In this document: one piece after another, positions 7,150 through 10,209 of the stretch
How the letters are laid out: every line of letters starts with the position of its first letter
How positions within the stretch are numbered: the first letter of the stretch is position 1
NCBI GenBank assembly: GCA_035412805.1
Contig: DAONVO010000081.1
Coordinates: forward strand, 1 to 10,209
DNA length: 10,209 nt
Source: DTU018 sp029550685
GTDB lineage: Bacteria; Bacillota; Syntrophomonadia; Syntrophomonadales; Syntrophomonadaceae
Direction of reading: 5' to 3'
Translations under genes and position numbers: made by a program
The notes under the pieces: model-generated
Told to the model about the DNA's origin: nothing
The model's database searches: none
What the model saw: the letters and a program-made list of their open reading frames with translations, nothing else

Positions 7150-7766
7150 TGAGTAGCGGGTTTTCAAAATATGATCGTAAGCAAGTCTCCCAATCGCGAT
7201 ATTGTTATCCGGAAACTGATGTATTGATAAACAAAGAAAACATATCAGACGCCAAAGCCTTATCCCAATTTGAGGCCGATATTACTTTGATCAGGCAATA
7301 TGAGCTTGAAAAGGAAGAACCCGTTAAAGGGAGATTTGGAGTTACTCACCTAAAAAGAATACACGCATATATCTTTCAAGACATTTATCCATTCGCGGGT
7401 AAATTCAGACTTGAGGATATCTCGAAAGGCTCTACGTTTTTTTGTAGAAGCGAACATATAGAAGATAACTTAAAAAATTTATTAAGCGAATTAAAATCAG
7501 ATCATTATTTAAGGGGCCTTGAGTTGGATCAGTTTGCTGAAAAAGCTGCTTATTATATGTCCGAAATAAACATGATACATCCATTTCGAGAAGGCAATGG
7601 TCGTACCATTAGAGAGTTTATAAGGCAATTAGCTTTATATTGTGGTTATGATATAAACTGGTCTTTAATAGACAAGGATACATTATTAAACGCAATGATT
7701 GCAGCGGTGGATAAAGATTATAAGCCTTTAAGTGCTTGTATAAAAAAGATTATTGAAAACAAATAG
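7149..7766 (+). CDS. fic: Fic-domain AMP-transferase toxin (VbhT-like, class I)
   Basis: A 205-residue Fic protein. Its active-site motif is complete: HPFREGNGRTIR (144-155), matching HxFx[D/E]GNGRxxR with catalytic His144, metal-binding Glu148 and phosphate-binding Arg152/Arg155. The target-docking flap is around FRLEDISKGSTFFCR (86-100). The N-terminal part (LIRQYELEKEEPVKGRFGVTHLKRIH) and PFAGKFR are typical of the family. There is no internal [S/T]xxxE[G/N] inhibitory helix, consistent with control by the separate upstream antitoxin. Such toxins AMPylate proteins including gyrase and topoisomerase IV subunits; the target here is unknown. It starts at ATG 7149, overlapping the antitoxin stop, with no ribosome site of its own. 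The gene is clearly more AT-rich than recN and spoIVB, suggesting horizontal arrival. No DNA-binding or secretion domain is attached. Confidence 0.92.
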   Translation: MSSGFSKYDRKQVSQSRYCYPETDVLINKENISDAKALSQFEADITLIRQYELEKEEPVKGRFGVTHLKRIHAYIFQDIYPFAGKFRLEDISKGSTFFCRSEHIEDNLKNLLSELKSDHYLRGLELDQFAEKAAYYMSEINMIHPFREGNGRTIREFIRQLALYCGYDINWSLIDKDTLLNAMIAAVDKDYKPLSACIKKIIENK

Positions 7767-7787
7767 TTTTAACAATGCCATAACACA

Positions 7788-7811
7788 GGGGACGATGCCT
7801 ACATCGTCCCC
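7788..7811. repeat. Palindromic repeat hairpin, copy 1
   Basis: GGGGACGATG (7788-7797) and CATCGTCCCC (7802-7811) form a perfect 10-bp stem with loop CCTA, 21 bases after the fic stop. The same core recurs at 8013-8040 in the same orientation. There is no T-tract, so it is a REP-like repeat, possibly also protecting the fic mRNA 3' end, not a classical terminator. Confidence 0.8.
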
Positions 7812-7848
7812 TCAGCGTGTCAAAAAAGCTATCATAAGTTGGATATTT

Positions 7849-7987
7849 GAGATTGCCACGCCCCTTTCAGGGGCTCGCAATGACCCAAACGATGGCTTCC
7901 GGTTCTGTCATCGGCCGTTCCGGCACTACCGATGTTCGCTATCGCTCACGGCTAATGTTGCGAGGAGCGTAGCGACGTGGCGATCTC
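7849..7987. repeat. MITE-like inverted-repeat element (139 bp)
   Basis: The ends GAGATTGCCACG (7849-7860) and CGTGGCGATCTC (7976-7987) are inverted repeats with one mismatch. Inside each arm is a second imperfect match: CTCGCAATGAC (7873-7883) against AATGTTGCGAG (7954-7964). The left arm also holds a 6-bp hairpin, GCCCCT/AGGGGC (7860-7865/7869-7874). The wording 'GATTGCCACG...CTCGCAATGAC' is a pattern I recognise from dispersed noncoding repeats in Clostridia and other anaerobes. No transposase is encoded, so it would be a nonautonomous or REP-like element. Target-site duplication was not clear. Confidence 0.72.
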
Positions 7988-8012
7988 TTTAAATGGACTT
8001 CTTCGACAGTCT

Positions 8013-8040
8013 GAGGGAACGATGCCTACATCGTCCCCTC
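8013..8040. repeat. Palindromic repeat hairpin, copy 2
   Basis: GAGGGAACGATG (8013-8024) pairs with CATCGTCCCCTC (8029-8040) over 12 positions with a single A-C mismatch and the same CCTA loop as copy 1. The two copies share an identical 22-base core (7791/7792 onward and 8019-8040), flanking the 139-bp inverted-repeat element. The mismatch in one arm suggests the copy is not under strict pairing constraint or is ageing. Confidence 0.78.
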
Positions 8041-8421
8041 TTGCAATAACCATATTTGAACCGCAAGAACCCTCCCTCTGGTTGCTCCCCTGGTTCCTTA
8101 ATTCCGAAAGCCTATTTAAGTTCCCGGCTATCCTTGTTTCATTATATTTGAAGACCGTTAATCATCAAAATAATTATCACAACATATCGATTGAAAAAAA
8201 TTGGTATTCTCTATAATAAATGCAATAATAAACCATTACTGGATAGATACTAGGGGTGGTGCCAATGTAAGTAGTGATTTGGGATTTTCCCTTTCCTTCT
8301 TGTCACACTAAGCTTTTAACTGAAAAGAAAAATCCTGTCTACTATCTATAGGTTGCTTCTAAGATTTGGTGCACGTTCTAGCAAATTCATCACATTGTTG
8401 TAGTTTACCATAATCAAAACT
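8041..8421. other. AT-rich intergenic stretch without a recognisable gene
   Basis: No frame here has a convincing product. What can be seen is a promoter-like pair TTGAAA (8191-8196) and TATAAT (8212-8217) with short 15-bp spacing, then a strong ribosome-site-like AGGGGTGG (8252-8259) before ATG 8265, which is followed at once by TAA. The same frame then stays open for 26 codons before TAG. On the minus strand a short frame starts at an ATG around 8413 and runs about 21 codons with no ribosome site. These look like remnants of a former gene or element; I cannot name it. Confidence 0.45.
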
Positions 8422-8458
8422 AAAACCCCGTTAAATCTTGTGACTTAACGGGGGTTTT
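8422..8458. terminator. Strong, probably bidirectional terminator hairpin
   Basis: AAAACCCCGTTAA (8422-8434) pairs with TTAACGGGGGTTTT (8445-8458), a 13-bp stem with one bulged G and a 10-nt loop. A-rich 5' and T-rich 3' flanks on both strands are typical of bidirectional intrinsic terminators. It separates the accessory block from the spoIVB side. Confidence 0.75.
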
Positions 8459-8469
8459 GACAGTCTGGT

Positions 8470-8493
8470 AGCGTCATTCACGACGCTCTTTTT
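8470..8493 (+). terminator. Second terminator in tandem
   Basis: AGCGTC (8470-8475) pairs with GACGCT (8482-8487) around a 6-nt loop, followed by CTTTTT (8488-8493). The T-run after the stem makes it a plus-strand intrinsic terminator. Together with the stem 12 bases upstream it should keep read-through out of the spoIVB region. Confidence 0.65.
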
Positions 8494-8522
8494 CCTATAT
8501 GGACGGAGGCGAAGGCTAGCGT

Positions 8523-8714
8523 GTGCAGGATACCGACCTGTTTATGGTGATAGCGCCGTCATCAAGTACTCCGGAAGAACTCAGGGTTGCCCTGCCCGAG
8601 CGCCTGATCGTCAAGGTTGCAGTGCGGCGACCTGTGGAGCTTCGCCGCGCTGTCAGAGTTATCGTGGCCAGCTCTACAGCTAATTATCCTGACAGTATAG
8701 TTTGCTGCTCCTGA
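8523..8714 (+). CDS. Unrecognised short reading frame (63 codons)
   Basis: I do not recognise this product. The frame runs from GTG 8523 to TGA 8712-8714; an in-frame TAG at 8517-8519 forbids an earlier start, and ATG 8544 is an alternative. GGAGG (8505-8509) and GAAGG (8511-8515) could serve as ribosome site. The codons are rich in G at the first position, as in real genes, and base composition resembles the core genes, not the AT-rich block to its left. The peptide is soluble, with an alternating hydrophobic/basic stretch, ELRVALPERLIVKVAVRRP (about residues 19-37), suggesting beta strands. It could be a tail fragment of a larger lost protein. The spoIVB promoter match starts within its last codons and runs past its stop. 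Confidence 0.35.
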   Translation: MQDTDLFMVIAPSSSTPEELRVALPERLIVKVAVRRPVELRRAVRVIVASSTANYPDSIVCCS

Positions 8715-8724
8715 GGAGAGAATA
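8695..8724 (+). promoter_or_regulatory. Sigma-F-type promoter of spoIVB
   Basis: GTATA (8695-8699), 15 bases, then GGAGAGAATA (8715-8724) fits the sigma-F pattern GYATA-N15/16-GGnRAnAHTR at every fixed position. Transcription would start near 8731, ten bases before the spoIVB ribosome site. Bacillus spoIVB is read by the forespore factors sigma-F and sigma-G, so both place and type make sense. No clear sigma-G -10 (CATnnTA) was seen. Confidence 0.6.
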
Positions 8725-8757
8725 GAAAACATCAAGTCTCGGGAGTGGATTCATTAC

Positions 8758-10089
8758 ATGCGCAAAATTAGGCCATTGATCGGCATTACTATCGCTGTGC
8801 TGTTTTTAGCCCTTTGCTTTTCACCCCAGGCCAGAATGGTCCTGACCCTGCCCGAAAATCAAAAATTGGTAGTAGGCGAAAGCAATCAAATTGTTTTAGA
8901 CCTGCCCAGTGCTTTACAAAAGTATGTGCAGATGCAGGTGGTAGGCGAATCCAGCAGTGTGTTTGCAGCCCCCATTGACCCTCCGGTGGCTGTAAACCGT
9001 CATTCCAGCGGCGGTTACGAAATAGTAGCCCTCAAGCCCGGACGGGTGGATGTAGCGATCAAGCTTTTAGGCTACATACCAGTGAAATCAATGGCGGTGG
9101 AAGCTGTTGCTCCCCGCAGGGTAGTAGTTGGAGGCCATTCCATAGGTGTGATGCTGCAGTCCCGTGGAGTTATGGTGGTCGGTTTTGCTCCGGTGGTGGA
9201 TAATAGCGGAGAAAAAGTCTATCCAGCCCGGGATAAGGGTATGCAAATTGGCGACCTAATCCTGAAAGTAGATGGACAGGGAGTTAATACTGAAAACGAT
9301 TTGGCCCGCTTAATTGATAATCACCGTGATCAAGAAATGGTTTTGACCGTGCAGCGCCGCGAGCAGGTTTTTGAAGTACCTGTGGTGGGATATTACTGTC
9401 CGGAAACCCAGCGTTACCGGATTGGTCTATACGTCCGGGATGGAGTGGTGGGAGTAGGAACCCTTACCTTCTGGGATCCTCAAACTCACGAATACGCAGC
9501 TTTAGGGCATATAATTATTGATGCAGATACTCGTCAAGGTATTAAAGTATTGAGCGGCAAAGTTGTCAGTGCGTCAGTACAAACCATTAAACCGGCTGAG
9601 CCAGGTCGACCGGGAGAAAAAATTGGTGTGTTTGACAGCGAAGGGCAACTTAGTGGGAACATCACTAAGAACACCCCCTTTGGAATATTTGGCCGGATGA
9701 ACCAGGAAATCACCAACCCGCTGCAGCGCTATAGTATGGAGGTGGGCTATGCCCATCAGGTAAGAAAAGGAAAGGCGCAAATATATACAGTAATCAACGG
9801 TAATGATATTGAAGCCTTTGATATAGTGATTGAAAAAGTCTACCCGGAAAGACAGAATGGCAAAGGTATGATTATCCGTGTCACCGATCCCCGGCTGCTG
9901 AATGTAACCGGGGGAATAGTTCAGGGCATGAGCGGCAGTCCCATTATTCAGAACAATAGAATTGTAGGGGCAGTAACACATGTGTTTTTAAATGATCCCC
10001 AGCGAGGTTATGGAGTTTTTATGGATAATATGCTGTCAGAAACTTCCGACAGTCCCATAAAGTCCTCGAGGGTTTCGACAAACTATTAG
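8758..10089 (+). CDS. spoIVB: Stage IV sporulation protein B, serine peptidase (S55)
   Basis: A 443-residue protease secreted by the forespore into the space between the forespore membranes. There it cleaves SpoIVFA and so releases SpoIVFB to process pro-sigma-K in the mother cell. An N-terminal signal/anchor segment is at residues 6-26. A PDZ domain at about 125-205 includes DKGMQIGDLILKVDG. The S55 peptidase domain follows, with the triad His251 (AALGHII), Asp377 (VTDPRLL) and Ser392 (GMSGSP). The spacing (126 and 15 residues) is nearly that of Bacillus subtilis His236/Asp363/Ser378, so the enzyme should be active. It is slightly longer than the 426-residue Bacillus protein. The start is ATG 8758 with GGGAGTGGA (8741-8749) 8 nt upstream. 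A sigma-F-like promoter precedes it. spo0A is the usual next gene. Confidence 0.96.
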   Translation: MRKIRPLIGITIAVLFLALCFSPQARMVLTLPENQKLVVGESNQIVLDLPSALQKYVQMQVVGESSSVFAAPIDPPVAVNRHSSGGYEIVALKPGRVDVAIKLLGYIPVKSMAVEAVAPRRVVVGGHSIGVMLQSRGVMVVGFAPVVDNSGEKVYPARDKGMQIGDLILKVDGQGVNTENDLARLIDNHRDQEMVLTVQRREQVFEVPVVGYYCPETQRYRIGLYVRDGVVGVGTLTFWDPQTHEYAALGHIIIDADTRQGIKVLSGKVVSASVQTIKPAEPGRPGEKIGVFDSEGQLSGNITKNTPFGIFGRMNQEITNPLQRYSMEVGYAHQVRKGKAQIYTVINGNDIEAFDIVIEKVYPERQNGKGMIIRVTDPRLLNVTGGIVQGMSGSPIIQNNRIVGAVTHVFLNDPQRGYGVFMDNMLSETSDSPIKSSRVSTNY

Positions 10090-10209
10090 AGGGCTTATTG
10101 GGTCCATTATTCAAACAGAAATGGGGCACGCATAAACAGACACTGGTTAGCCTTGCGATTTTGACCAGGGGTCTAATGTGTTAATTTATGGAATTGTCTG
10201 CGGCATTAT

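Noticed and set aside
7753..8216. Two overlapping plus-strand frames (7753-7992 and 7977-8216)
   Set aside because: Both are built from the repeats; each translates the same palindrome as MPTSSP. They have no ribosome site and no family resemblance.
8340..8415. Short minus-strand frame of about 21 codons from ATG near 8413
   Set aside because: The peptide looks protein-like but there is no ribosome site and it ends quickly at a stop; chance in AT-rich DNA is enough to explain it.
10090..10209. Promoter for a following gene (TTGACC at 10161)
   Set aside because: No -10 box at acceptable spacing and no sigma-H or 0A-box pattern that I could defend; no feature called in this tail.

Overview
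The window comes from a spore-forming Firmicute, most likely a clostridial anaerobe (Peptococcales/Syntrophomonadales-like). The reasons are the conserved gene run dxs-tlyA-nadK-argR-recN-spoIVB, the sporulation protease SpoIVB, strong purine-rich Shine-Dalgarno sites with several TTG/GTG starts, and an OLE RNA/oapA pair at the left edge. The species cannot be fixed from the sequence alone.

Left block (1-6812), all on the plus strand and tightly packed. First comes the 3' domain of what I read as an OLE (ornate, large, extremophilic) noncoding RNA, cut by the window edge. It is followed by its membrane partner gene oapA, then dxs (isoprenoid precursor synthesis), tlyA (rRNA 2'-O-methyltransferase), nadK (NAD kinase), a truncated remnant of the tRNA methyltransferase gene mnmM, argR (arginine repressor) and recN (double-strand-break repair). 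Stops and starts overlap or nearly touch from oapA to the mnmM remnant, so this looks like one long, translationally coupled housekeeping operon.

Middle block (6813-8757), about 1.9 kb of accessory DNA between recN and spoIVB, which are usually adjacent in relatives. It carries a two-gene toxin-antitoxin module with its own sigma-A-like promoter: a 61-aa VbhA-type antitoxin and a 205-aa Fic AMP-transferase with a complete active-site motif. The toxin gene is clearly more AT-rich than its neighbours. After it lie two copies of a palindromic hairpin flanking a MITE-like inverted repeat, an AT-rich stretch with a start-stop mini-ORF behind a good ribosome site, two tandem terminator hairpins, and an unrecognised 63-codon reading frame.

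Right block (8758-10209): spoIVB, the forespore-secreted serine protease that triggers sigma-K activation in the mother cell, preceded by a close match to a sigma-F promoter. After spoIVB there are 120 bases with no gene; spo0A normally follows, just outside the window.

The points most worth a second look are the OLE RNA/OapA system, the decayed mnmM, and the Fic module with its repeats inserted between recN and spoIVB.
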